Source: Candidatus Cloacimonadota bacterium (GTDB lineage Bacteria > Cloacimonadota > Cloacimonadia > Cloacimonadales > TCS61). Taken from it: a stretch of DNA of 23,342 bases. Made by a program: the position numbers and the translations under genes. This document shows positions 7,565 to 16,071 of the stretch, in pieces (position 1 is the stretch's first letter; each line of letters begins with the position of its first letter). The notes under the pieces are model-generated. The model saw nothing but the letters and a program-made list of their open reading frames with translations. It was not told the origin of the DNA and made no database searches. The stretch is taken from positions 1-23,342 of the forward strand of contig DAOUUD010000005.1 in assembly GCA_030668345.1 (NCBI GenBank), read 5' to 3'.

Positions 7565-8317
7565 ATGAAAAGATATCTTTTACGAATATCTTATGATGGA
7601 AATGCTTTTTGTGGCTGGCAGTCTCAAAAAGAAGACAGAACCGTACAACAGGTTATCGAAAATGCCTTATCAGAGGTCGCCAAAAAGAGTATAAAAATAA
7701 CCTGTGCCGGTCGCACCGATGCCGGTGTACATGCTCTACGACAGTATGCTAACTTTGATTTTAATCAGGATATGACCACCGAGCAGATAAAATTTGCTCT
7801 CCAGGCAAAATTACCAGCAGATGTTTCAGTACAAAAAGTATTTACAATGATCGAGGATTTCGATGCCCGTTACGACGCCATCAGTAGAACCTACAAATAC
7901 TTGCTTACGAAGCAGAGAACGCCTTTTAACAGATACTATAAAAGCTTCCTGCCCAAAAAAAATATCAGAAAAAAAATTATCCGGAATTGCCTGCCATTCT
8001 TCCTGGGAAATCATGATTTTACTTCTTTCTCTAAATACAACCCGGATTTGAACAATTGTTTTTGTGAAATAACCCAGCTTAATTTTAAAGATACCGGAAC
8101 TGAATATATTTTTACAATTTCAGCAAACAGGTTCTTACATAATATGGTTCGCAGAATTGTGGGTACTATTATAAATATATCGCACTTTGAACTGAAACCA
8201 GAGATCATTCGGGATTTGATAGCTGCAAAAGATTCCAACAATAATTTGATAGAAACAGCCCCGTCCCAGGGATTATATCTGGCAGAAGTAGAATATCCCA
8301 AAGACAAGTTTATATAA
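7565..8317 (+). CDS. truA: tRNA pseudouridine(38-40) synthase TruA
   Basis: 250 residues, the usual TruA length. It isomerises uridine to pseudouridine at positions 38-40 in the anticodon arm of many tRNAs. The N-terminal YDGNAFCGWQSQ and the catalytic motif CAGRTDAGVHAL, with Asp52 as nucleophile, are intact. RTYKYLL and FLHNMVRRIVGTI in the second half are the typical substrate-binding motifs. A GAGGAG ribosome site sits 3 bases before the ATG, and the gene begins 10 bases after the preceding membrane protein. It is the last gene of the + strand series, and a strong hairpin lies 5 bases after its stop. Nothing unusual is seen. Confidence 0.97.
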   Translation: MKRYLLRISYDGNAFCGWQSQKEDRTVQQVIENALSEVAKKSIKITCAGRTDAGVHALRQYANFDFNQDMTTEQIKFALQAKLPADVSVQKVFTMIEDFDARYDAISRTYKYLLTKQRTPFNRYYKSFLPKKNIRKKIIRNCLPFFLGNHDFTSFSKYNPDLNNCFCEITQLNFKDTGTEYIFTISANRFLHNMVRRIVGTIINISHFELKPEIIRDLIAAKDSNNNLIETAPSQGLYLAEVEYPKDKFI

Positions 8318-8322
8318 TAAAA

Positions 8323-8346
8323 AACGCCCGGTAGCTTCCGGGCGTT
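8323..8346 (-). terminator. Rho-independent terminator between converging genes
   Basis: A perfect 9-bp GC-rich stem (AACGCCCGG / CCGGGCGTT) encloses a 6-base loop. On the - strand it is followed by a run of six T, counting two from the stem, so it is a textbook terminator for the - strand operon ending at 8366. On the + strand it follows truA by 5 bases but has no good T run (AGATTATTTG), so it would end that series less efficiently. Confidence 0.9.
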
Positions 8347-8365
8347 AGATTATTTGAAAGTAAAA

Positions 8366-10453
8366 TTACTTCATGAGTATCATTTTTTTAGTGCCGCTTA
8401 ATTTACCATCTACTTTCATTTTATAGAAATAAATACCGCTGGCTACACTTTGGTTGCTGTCATTATTACCATTCCAGGTAATTATATGATCACCAGCGTT
8501 TTTGTATTCATCAACAAGAGTTTTTACTTTTTGACCCTTTATATTGTAAACTTCCAGAGTAGCATTTCCAGGAACTTGCATGTTGTAAGCAATATTTGTA
8601 GTAGGATTGAATGGATTCGGATAGTTCTGGGAAAGAGAAATGATACTTGGTGTAACTGTGGGATCTGCTGATGCCTCTTCAAATTTGATCTTGATAGCAG
8701 CATATATCATTGTACCGCCAATGTTTTCGCCCCATCCCTGAATTGAAGAACCGTAGCTGTTGTCATCCAGGAAGAACAGATGTACAAGACCCCAGTCATC
8801 ACCAAGATCTTCAATTTTATCACCAACATATAAATAACAGGGAATCATTCCATCAATTTCTGGAGCGTAATTGTCATCATCTGCTTTGGCATTTATCAGG
8901 ATTTCATCTTCCCATGTATCTCCACCATTAGTAGAGATGGCTATACAAATTTCAGGAAATTCTGCCCAATCTTCATAACCGGGAACAGGAAGACCACCAG
9001 GAACACCACCGTTGCCATAACGTGATTTCAAGCCTTCACTCCAGATACTTAAAATCCAGTCATTTTCATCATTTTTAGTCATTTTAAAAGAATTTTCATG
9101 GAAAGCTACGTTATTATCGAAATGGTAAATGGGCCAACCATCTTCCCACATAACATCCCCATCAGGATCAAAATTATCCACAACGCCGTCTTCATCTAAA
9201 TCCCAGGGTACCATAACCTGATCGTCGGCTGGATCTGCACCACGAATCCCCAGTTCATAGAAGCTGAATTCGTCGTTAGCAATATCATAAGTATAAACTT
9301 TCGGATACATCATTGGCAGATCGGGGTACCATTGATCAGGTTCAAGCAGCATATTCATATTACCGGTAAATCTTATTTTTGTTCCACCATCTGTGAATAT
9401 AACATTCATGTGATTTGCAAGATATGGAGAAAAATAGATACCATGAGGCTGGCCATTTTCATCTGGAAAAGCAGGAGTACCATCCTGATTTTGAGGATTA
9501 TCAACTACATAATGTGCGTCCATTTGATAAAAATCAAAATCACCTTCACCATAGTTATTATTGATGAATACATAAAGCGAGTCTTCAGTGTTGTAACCCA
9601 TAAGTGCTACTGTACCATCTTCGCCAACAGCAAAGCCTTGATTTGGACGGATCCACTCAGGAATACCCTGATTCCACTCGTCAAGAAGAGGAATGTGATT
9701 AATTGACCAGTCAAGTTCTAATTGAGCATTCAGGTCGGTAACATCGAAATCTGCATAAAGCAGTACGATGTTCTCAGATGGAACTCCTGTGGCACCGTAA
9801 GAGTTATTAGCCTGAATATAAACTCTTCTCTTAGCCGGATCTGGCGAAGGTCCTATGAAAGCGTAAGGCCAGATGTATTCATCTAGAGGATCAATAATCC
9901 AGAAAGTATCATCGAGTACGATGTACGGAGCTCTCCACAGACCCGGACTGCCAAGATGATAAAGATCGTAAGTTGCTACAAGTTCCAGGTCGGTAGAACC
10001 AGGATCGGCATTAACGTGCCAGCTTACAAATGGATCACCGGTTACAGGATCGATATCTACACCGCTGTAGCCTTCATGGATATCATCGGTTCCAATAGTA
10101 GCGACATTTGTTACATTACCACTCGCATCGATGTAAGCAAAGTACTCACGTCGAGTAGAAGCAGCAGTTTCACGAGCATGGAAAGTAATATAGATACCAC
10201 CCATTGCATCCGGTTGCAGCCGTATTGGTGTACTATTATAACTACCTGGCTGGTAATCATAATAGTTCGATATAAGAGATTGAGGGTCAATTACGAATTC
10301 CCACTCAGGTCTTTCGCGTGAATTGTCCTCATTAACTCTTATTGTTCTTTCATGATTGTAATTAACAGCGTTCTTGGTTGTAGGAACCATTAAATCTGCG
10401 AACACACTGCATACAAAGATAGAAAGAACTACAAAAATGAAAAGTTTTTTCAT
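8366..10453 (-). CDS. Secreted propeller-like protein with classic type IX-like C-terminal sorting domain
   Basis: 695 residues. The signal peptide is at 1-19 (MKKLFIFVVLSIFVCSVFA). The body (about 45-590) has repeated beta-rich blocks with Ser/Asp/Trp turns, such as GGIYITFHARE, GDPFVSWHVNA and DENDWILSIWSEG, a pattern seen in sialidase/BNR-like propellers. An active-site set is not recognisable. LDEDGVVDNFDPDGD is an acidic calcium-binding-like stretch. From residue 606 comes SLSQNYPNPFNPTTNIAYNM, then LEVYNIKGQKVKTL and ASGIYFYKM, a clear type A sorting domain of the FlgD-Ig fold. GGAGGG lies just before the ATG, preceded by an A-tract. It is the last gene of the - strand operon, 35 bases after the PorV-like gene, and the terminator at 8323-8346 follows. 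The substrate is unknown. Confidence 0.85.
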   Translation of the reverse strand: MKKLFIFVVLSIFVCSVFADLMVPTTKNAVNYNHERTIRVNEDNSRERPEWEFVIDPQSLISNYYDYQPGSYNSTPIRLQPDAMGGIYITFHARETAASTRREYFAYIDASGNVTNVATIGTDDIHEGYSGVDIDPVTGDPFVSWHVNADPGSTDLELVATYDLYHLGSPGLWRAPYIVLDDTFWIIDPLDEYIWPYAFIGPSPDPAKRRVYIQANNSYGATGVPSENIVLLYADFDVTDLNAQLELDWSINHIPLLDEWNQGIPEWIRPNQGFAVGEDGTVALMGYNTEDSLYVFINNNYGEGDFDFYQMDAHYVVDNPQNQDGTPAFPDENGQPHGIYFSPYLANHMNVIFTDGGTKIRFTGNMNMLLEPDQWYPDLPMMYPKVYTYDIANDEFSFYELGIRGADPADDQVMVPWDLDEDGVVDNFDPDGDVMWEDGWPIYHFDNNVAFHENSFKMTKNDENDWILSIWSEGLKSRYGNGGVPGGLPVPGYEDWAEFPEICIAISTNGGDTWEDEILINAKADDDNYAPEIDGMIPCYLYVGDKIEDLGDDWGLVHLFFLDDNSYGSSIQGWGENIGGTMIYAAIKIKFEEASADPTVTPSIISLSQNYPNPFNPTTNIAYNMQVPGNATLEVYNIKGQKVKTLVDEYKNAGDHIITWNGNNDSNQSVASGIYFYKMKVDGKLSGTKKMILMK

Positions 10454-10488
10454 TTTCCCTCCTTTTTTTTTGTATCTGCTATTTATAT

Positions 10489-11517
10489 TTAATAAAATAG
10501 CTTAATTGATAATCGATGTGGTGTTTCCAGAAAACTCTCAGTCAAATCCCCCATATCTGAATAAGAGTAGTCCAGATTTATGAGTGCAAAATTAGTTGGA
10601 ATGGTCCAGCCAAAGCCAACAGAGAATGTAGCCGCATCATAACCAAATTGATAACCTGATCTAATTCTGAAAGTACCGATAGAATATTCTGTCCCCAGGT
10701 TATATGTTTCACTTCTGTCTACACAGTTATCTAACTGAGCAGAGATAATAAGTTTTTGATTATCCGCATTGTAAATATTCCCAGCTACACCCAATGAGAA
10801 ATTCATTGGTAATTTAAAAGGAGCTTCTTCTCTGTCTTCGTCAATAAGGCCGTCACCATCGTTATCCAGAAGGTCGAACGGGTCTTCATCAAATTCACCA
10901 TCATCATCATTATCAAGATCATATTTTAAATCAGGACCAAAATTTCTCAACGACATTCCAATAGTAAGATTATTCCAACCTGTATTGTACAATGAACCAA
11001 GATCAATAGAGAAGCTATTTACTGCATATTCATCCAAATTCTGTCGTAGATATTTCACATTAATACCGAAAGAGAATTTATCGGTAAATGAATTTGCATA
11101 GGTAATACCAGCACTTAGATCACTACAGGCAAATTTTTCGCCTGTAGGTTCATCAAAGGATTCCTCAATATATACATCCATCCACGGCATATGGAGTAAT
11201 GCTACATGAAGTCCTAATGCTCCAAAACTAGTGATTCTGGAAGCGGCAATATATTCATACTGGATATCTGCCAACCATTCGGTATGAGAGAACAAAATTT
11301 GATTCTGAGATTTTAGTGCCAATCCTGCCGGATTCCAGTAAATGGAAGAGATGTCATCTGTTACAGCAGTATAAGCTTCACCCATTCCAATAGCTCTGGC
11401 ATCTATTCCTATTTTCAGAAATTGCAAACCAGCAGTTCCAGCTTTGGGAAATATATCTGCTGATACCAATCCGGGAATCAACATAAATATTAGTAGTAAA
11501 CCAACATACCTTTTCAT
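10489..11517 (-). CDS. PorV/PorQ-family (UPF0164) outer-membrane protein
   Basis: 342 residues with a signal peptide (1-20, ending PGLVSA). The family signature follows: KAGTAGLQFLKIGIDARAIG, then MGEAYTAVTDDISSIYWNPAGLA (46-68). The rest alternates beta strands and turns, as expected of a FadL-like 14-strand barrel, and ends SIKLFY with a terminal aromatic. In Bacteroidota, PorV is the outer-membrane shuttle that carries type IX cargo from the translocon to the attachment complex. Members of this family outside that phylum are common and less studied. Residues 202-228 hold two DxDxDG-type acidic repeats (DNDDDGEFDED and DNDGDGLIDED), probably an external calcium-binding loop inserted in the barrel. 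It is flanked in the operon by two secreted sorting-domain proteins, which supports a cargo-handling role. Confidence 0.85.
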   Translation of the reverse strand: MKRYVGLLLIFMLIPGLVSADIFPKAGTAGLQFLKIGIDARAIGMGEAYTAVTDDISSIYWNPAGLALKSQNQILFSHTEWLADIQYEYIAASRITSFGALGLHVALLHMPWMDVYIEESFDEPTGEKFACSDLSAGITYANSFTDKFSFGINVKYLRQNLDEYAVNSFSIDLGSLYNTGWNNLTIGMSLRNFGPDLKYDLDNDDDGEFDEDPFDLLDNDGDGLIDEDREEAPFKLPMNFSLGVAGNIYNADNQKLIISAQLDNCVDRSETYNLGTEYSIGTFRIRSGYQFGYDAATFSVGFGWTIPTNFALINLDYSYSDMGDLTESFLETPHRLSIKLFY

Positions 11518-11536
11518 ATTTTTTACCCCTTCATAA

Positions 11537-14500
11537 TTATTTAATTATAACGAATTTACCAACCTTGATATCACCAGAGTCTTTATCTTTTACCGAAAAT
11601 AGATAAACACCTGGTGCAATTATCTGGTTGTATTTTGAAAGCAGATCCCAGGAAACCATTCCGTCGGGAGCCAAACCGCTGTAGGAAGCTTTACTAATAG
11701 TGATAATATCTTCATTGGCAGCTCCTTCATGATCTATCTGGTCAACCAGGTCTCCTGCCAGTGTGTAGATCTTTATCTTACATCTTGAAGGAACATTAAC
11801 AAACCAGATACGGCGACTCTTGTCACCTTTCTCATCTTTACTTCTGCGCCCGTCGAACTTGCTTTGACCAACATAAGGATTGGGCACAACAATGATTTTG
11901 TCCATATCTGTTTTAGCTGAAGGACCAGGAAAGAATATCCTCATATTCCCATCTTTGCCAGATTCCAGTGTTTGTAAATTAACACTGGGAATACCTCTAT
12001 CCCACGCGGTAGCGGAAACATAATATTCAATACCTTTAGGTGGATTGTTTATTCTCGAAGTATAATATCTACGTGCTAAACGATCCTTGATATTATCTTC
12101 CAACTCAATTCCGTTTACAACTTTATTTTCTCCCAGATGATCTTCCAGTGGAATTAGTGTATCATTGTAAAGAGTCAGGTATATGTCATCTCTTATACCA
12201 GGATGTTTGAACCAGAGAGACTGATCATTGAAACTCCATGAATAAATATCTGCTGGAATATCTTCGTATTTTTTTTCAGCATTGTAAAGAGGATCGCCAT
12301 AAATTGTATCACCGATTGTATAAGTTACAAGTTCATACATACCATTAAAATGATAAAAAAGAGTGTCCTCTTCGGTAGCAAAACATGGATTAGGTAATCC
12401 TTTGTCCTGCAACCACATTGAGCCACTTCCTGAAAAATCTTTAAATTGTTCACAGCCTGTATTTACCTGATAATCTAAATTATCTTGGGCGGTTTCATGT
12501 TTATCCCATCTTTCCTGCAAGACCCAGAATTCCTGAGAACCACTGCCAGATCTACCCCATAGAGCATAACCCTGAAAGTCATGACGCAGCCTGAAACCTG
12601 TCCAGGGATTTATACGGGCATTAATATTATCAATTCCCCAATTACTGGGCCAATATTCTTCCGGCATACCTGTAGTATCTGCATCTATGGCATAGCTATC
12701 AATATTTGGAATATCAATCTGCCAACCGATATCTTCATTAGGGATAGTTTTGCTATCCTGGTTTTCCATTTGTGATCGATTGTCCCAATATAAATCTATT
12801 GCATCACCATCATCAACTAGTTCAGCATACATATTGGGAATAGCAGGAGGTTCAGGTGCTTTATAGTGCGCAAAAGTATCTGGCTCAATCACGGTTTCCA
12901 ATGTTTGAGGATTCTCATAAATATCTTTTGCCCACACTGCTTGAGTTTTGAGTTCATCAATAGACTCACCCGGGAATATGGCAATCACGATCTTCATAGT
13001 TCTATCCGGAGCCAGATTCCAGGAACCGGGAGTAGGGTCAGACATACCCTGCATATCACCATAGAAGGCAAAGAGAAAGCGGGTGTCAGCAGGATTATCT
13101 ATTTGGTGATCTGGAAATTCTCTTAATGATACATAATCATCAGAAAATGAATTTGTATTGTGAGTCATAAGCCAGTATTTTTGATTTGCTGTAGGAGTAA
13201 TAGTCGGGTTACGAGGGTCACCGTCATCAGGTCCATCTCCCCTGTTCCAATACCAGCAGGCAAATTCCAATTGTTCAGGATCTGGAGTACAAACACGAGC
13301 TCCCACAAAACCGGTGGTTAGTCCCTGATCCCCATCTTCATCATAGGTATAAGCAAACTCATAACCTTCACCAGGGACATAACTACTGATATCATCTAAA
13401 GATCTTGTATCGCCATCATAAGCTTGCGGACCAACATCGCAATCCATATAAATACCCATCGCACAATCATACAATGTATCCTGGGTGTTCATATTAGTAA
13501 TATTGAATTCAACATAAACAAGGTTTTTAATATAATCATAACTCCACTGGTAACTCATTTGACGAATACGAACATTTAATTGTTCGTATGTTCCGTGATT
13601 GTTACCGCCACTACTTCCGCCCCAGTCACGTTCACCACTGGTTCCAAATGGACTGTAGTCATAATAATAAGAAATAAAATCCTGTTCGGAAACAGGATAT
13701 CCGTCTTCATCAAACAATCCATCTCCATCATCGTCGTTAACTTCACAAAAGTTATAATTTACATTAGTTCTATCACTAAGGTCAACAAATCCCAGCGGGA
13801 ACCAGATATCTTCATTCGCTTCGATCGGAGCAAAATCTTCTGGCTCTAGCCATTCATGCAGCCAGGTTCCACCATACATGGCAAATTGCTCAGGAAGTTC
13901 ATCAGATTCTCTGAATGGGAATGCATAACCTACAGGATCTTCATCGATCTGACCATCACCATCATCGTCTATAGCCCTTCTGTGTTTTCGGATTGAAGCC
14001 GTCATAATAGTATCCACGACATTATAAAGGCTAAAAGTAGCTCCGAGAGCAGAAACTTCCAACGGGTTGTAAGCCGGTAGAAATTCATATAGGTCTGCAT
14101 CACCATCAAAACCTACAGTGGTTAAAGTATCAACGCAAAGATTAAGTTCCGGACTCCAGTCAGGATTAAGAACAAGGCTATCACCCTGAATAATATACTG
14201 TGGTACTACATCATCTTTATCACTTGGATCTTCTTCTATCCAATACAATTTCTGACCGAACGCATTTCTTCTGACCTTTTTTGCTCCGAACCAGAGAGCT
14301 CCCTGATATAGATAGTCAATTGCACTTCCACCCGGATACTCCAACGAAGGCCATTGCGGCTGAATATCATCTCCTGAACCAAAGAATCCGTAATTACTTA
14401 TTCTAAGCCAGATGTTACCAACATTATGATATTTTATCAAATCGAATTTCTTATCATAATTGGAATCATCAACAGATCTTGCTGCAAGAGTCACGCTTAA

Positions 14501-14551
14501 AAGAATTAAAAACATGAGAGCAAGAACAAATTTTGAATTAACTAATTTCAT
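11537..14551 (-). CDS. Large secreted protein with calcium-binding-like loops and sorting-domain-like C-terminus
   Basis: 1004 residues with a signal peptide (1-23, ending SVTLAA). The N-terminal region ISNYGFFGSG ... EYPGGSAIDYLYQGALWFGA (51-90) resembles a conserved start I have seen in uncharacterised secreted proteins of this branch of bacteria, but I cannot name a fold. Two DDDGDGxxDED repeats (195-205 and 273-283) look like thrombospondin-3/EF-hand-type calcium loops. The middle is rich in Trp, Tyr and Asp and looks beta-rich. The last ~120 residues start at IIVVPNPYVG and include KIYTLAGDLVDQI and APGVYLFSVKDKDSG, a variant sorting domain (PNPYVG in place of YPNPFNP). GGAGG precedes the ATG. 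It lies 35 bases after tonB and 19 bases before the PorV-like gene, so it is likely co-transcribed. The role is unknown. Confidence 0.8.
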   Translation of the reverse strand: MKLVNSKFVLALMFLILLSVTLAARSVDDSNYDKKFDLIKYHNVGNIWLRISNYGFFGSGDDIQPQWPSLEYPGGSAIDYLYQGALWFGAKKVRRNAFGQKLYWIEEDPSDKDDVVPQYIIQGDSLVLNPDWSPELNLCVDTLTTVGFDGDADLYEFLPAYNPLEVSALGATFSLYNVVDTIMTASIRKHRRAIDDDGDGQIDEDPVGYAFPFRESDELPEQFAMYGGTWLHEWLEPEDFAPIEANEDIWFPLGFVDLSDRTNVNYNFCEVNDDDGDGLFDEDGYPVSEQDFISYYYDYSPFGTSGERDWGGSSGGNNHGTYEQLNVRIRQMSYQWSYDYIKNLVYVEFNITNMNTQDTLYDCAMGIYMDCDVGPQAYDGDTRSLDDISSYVPGEGYEFAYTYDEDGDQGLTTGFVGARVCTPDPEQLEFACWYWNRGDGPDDGDPRNPTITPTANQKYWLMTHNTNSFSDDYVSLREFPDHQIDNPADTRFLFAFYGDMQGMSDPTPGSWNLAPDRTMKIVIAIFPGESIDELKTQAVWAKDIYENPQTLETVIEPDTFAHYKAPEPPAIPNMYAELVDDGDAIDLYWDNRSQMENQDSKTIPNEDIGWQIDIPNIDSYAIDADTTGMPEEYWPSNWGIDNINARINPWTGFRLRHDFQGYALWGRSGSGSQEFWVLQERWDKHETAQDNLDYQVNTGCEQFKDFSGSGSMWLQDKGLPNPCFATEEDTLFYHFNGMYELVTYTIGDTIYGDPLYNAEKKYEDIPADIYSWSFNDQSLWFKHPGIRDDIYLTLYNDTLIPLEDHLGENKVVNGIELEDNIKDRLARRYYTSRINNPPKGIEYYVSATAWDRGIPSVNLQTLESGKDGNMRIFFPGPSAKTDMDKIIVVPNPYVGQSKFDGRRSKDEKGDKSRRIWFVNVPSRCKIKIYTLAGDLVDQIDHEGAANEDIITISKASYSGLAPDGMVSWDLLSKYNQIIAPGVYLFSVKDKDSGDIKVGKFVIIK

Positions 14552-14586
14552 ACAAATTCCTCCACTATTCTATGGATTTTATTATT

Positions 14587-15222
14587 TTATTCCAAAGTAA
14601 ATACTACCGAAAAAGTAACCCAAACAGCAACAGCTTGTCCACTGCTTTTAGCAGGTTGATATATCCACTGTTTCACAGAATTTATAGCAGCTTCATCTAA
14701 ACCGCCAGGTCCTGCTTGTAACGATTTTACAACTTCAATAGCCCCAACAGTACCATCGGCAAATACTTCAACTTCCAGAATAACTTCACCTTCGATCCCG
14801 GCATTCCGGGCAAATGTTGGATACTCCAACGGAGCCCGTTTTATGGCTATAGGTTCTTCATCATAAATTTTAAATTTTGAGGTTTTACCCAATACCCTGG
14901 TCTGAATATCATCATAGGGATCTAGTGTGGTTTTGTCGATCGTATCGATCACTTCGATATCTTCGTCATCATCACTTTCCAGATCGTCTTCCACTACAAT
15001 TTCCACAACAGGTTTCACTGTCTCTTCCGGTGGTTTGATCTTTTCCCTGATCTCAGGTGGAATATCTATTGCTTCTGTTATATTAATTACCCTTTTAAAT
15101 GGTTTTATTTCAATTTTGGGAGATACAATAAACGTAAAAAGAAGAATCAGGATCGCCAGGCTGACCGACTTATCGTAATAAGTTTGAGCAATATCTTTCC
15201 AATCAATATTTTCTTTAGGCAT
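14587..15222 (-). CDS. tonB: TonB-family energy transducer
   Basis: 211 residues from the ATG at 15222. A GTG at 15228 directly follows the exbD stop but leaves only 3 bases to the AAAAGG site, whereas the ATG has 9. A short cytosolic tail is followed by one membrane segment (about 19-35). The periplasmic linker is only modestly proline-rich (IPPEIREKIKPPEETVKP) and continues into a very acidic stretch (78-90). The C-terminal TonB domain (about 130-211) has PLEYPTFARNAGIEGEVILE and LDEAAINSVKQWIYQPA. TonB passes proton-motive energy from ExbB-ExbD to outer-membrane receptors. The His found in the E. coli TonB membrane helix is not seen here. The linker is short for spanning the periplasm. It sits after two exbD genes and before a secreted protein. 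Confidence 0.92.
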   Translation of the reverse strand: MPKENIDWKDIAQTYYDKSVSLAILILLFTFIVSPKIEIKPFKRVINITEAIDIPPEIREKIKPPEETVKPVVEIVVEDDLESDDDEDIEVIDTIDKTTLDPYDDIQTRVLGKTSKFKIYDEEPIAIKRAPLEYPTFARNAGIEGEVILEVEVFADGTVGAIEVVKSLQAGPGGLDEAAINSVKQWIYQPAKSSGQAVAVWVTFSVVFTLE

Positions 15223-15228
15223 TGCCAC

Positions 15229-15636
15229 CTACCTTTTCAGCTTAGCTTCAAAATATACACGGAGAGCATTTGCTTCCCGCAATTGATTTAAGATGTCGGA
15301 CATGATGCCATAATTTGTTTCTCTATCTGTCCTGAAGCAAGCGAGCAAATTAAAATCTTCCGATAGTTTTTTCTGCATAACCCATTTAACATCTGGAATT
15401 GAAACTATAAAATCATCGATCGAGATGATACCGTTTCGATTCACGTAGATAGTTGAAGAGTGAGTGCGCGGTATCTTTTCGATACTGGCAGCTCGCGGCA
15501 TACTTACCGGTAAGCCTTTTTCTCTAACGAATACCGTGGAAACCATAAAAAACAATAGAAGTAAAAAGGCAATATCAGACATGGAAGCTGTAGGGATCAT
15601 CGTTTCAGGTTTGTTAGTTTTCTTTATTTTTGCCAT
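15229..15636 (-). CDS. exbD: ExbD/TolR-type biopolymer transport protein (second copy)
   Basis: 135 residues from the ATG at 15636. The codons GTG-ATG-ATG run from 15642, and only this third one gives a normal distance (5 bases) to AGGAAG, so the longer starts are less likely. The single membrane segment carries the conserved proton-handling Asp (TASMSDIAFLLLLFF, D21), followed by MVSTVFVREKGLPVSMP and a periplasmic domain (IYVNRNGIISID, then ACFRTDRETNYGIM). With ExbB it forms the proton-driven inner-membrane motor for TonB. It differs clearly from the exbD just upstream, so the two are probably distinct subunits rather than a recent copy. Its stop is immediately followed by the tonB start region. 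Confidence 0.92.
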   Translation of the reverse strand: MAKIKKTNKPETMIPTASMSDIAFLLLLFFMVSTVFVREKGLPVSMPRAASIEKIPRTHSSTIYVNRNGIISIDDFIVSIPDVKWVMQKKLSEDFNLLACFRTDRETNYGIMSDILNQLREANALRVYFEAKLKR

Positions 15637-15645
15637 CATCACTTC

Positions 15646-16062
15646 CTAATTTGTTGATAGAGATATCTTTTCTGCACCAGACGCCTGGATCTTATCAAGA
15701 GCCATAACCATAAACTGGTATTTGCTTTTTCTATCTGTCTTTAATGAAATAACCATATCGGGATTTTGAGTAACAAGCCTTTTGATCTTGGCTTCTAATT
15801 GATTCATGGGAACCTGTTCTTCGATACCACCGGAAATAACGGTTACCTGTCCTTCTTTATCGATCCAGACTTTTGTAAGGTTCTCATCCTTCAGTTTCAC
15901 CTTTTTCATATCTGCTTGTGCGACTGCCGGTAAAACTATACCAAGACCTTTTTTAATATCGAACTTGGTAGTTGACAAAAAGAAAACAAGCAACAGAAAA
16001 GCTACATCAGACATTGATGCAGTGGGAATTCCACCCATATCTTTTCTTTTTCTGCGAAACAT
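15646..16062 (-). CDS. exbD: ExbD/TolR-type biopolymer transport protein (first copy)
   Basis: 138 residues. The basic cytosolic start (MFRRKRKDMGG) is followed by one membrane segment with the conserved Asp19 (PTASMSDVAFLLLVFFLST). Next is KKGLGIVLPA and a periplasmic ExbD fold (VWIDKEGQVTV, then DMVISLKTDRKSKYQFMVMALD, ending GAEKISLSTN). The ATG is preceded by GGGGGA and lies 9 bases after the exbB stop. The next exbD follows within a few bases, and this gene's TAG stop overlaps the neighbour's ribosome site. Paired exbD genes are common in Bacteroidota-type TonB clusters, where the two proteins may assemble together in the ExbB pore. Confidence 0.93.
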   Translation of the reverse strand: MFRRKRKDMGGIPTASMSDVAFLLLVFFLSTTKFDIKKGLGIVLPAVAQADMKKVKLKDENLTKVWIDKEGQVTVISGGIEEQVPMNQLEAKIKRLVTQNPDMVISLKTDRKSKYQFMVMALDKIQASGAEKISLSTN

Positions 16063-16071
16063 TAATCCCCC

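Noticed and set aside
9332..9706. Open frame of 124 codons on the + strand inside the 695-residue secreted protein gene
   Set aside because: Shadow of a confidently coding - strand gene, with no recognisable protein features or ribosome site.
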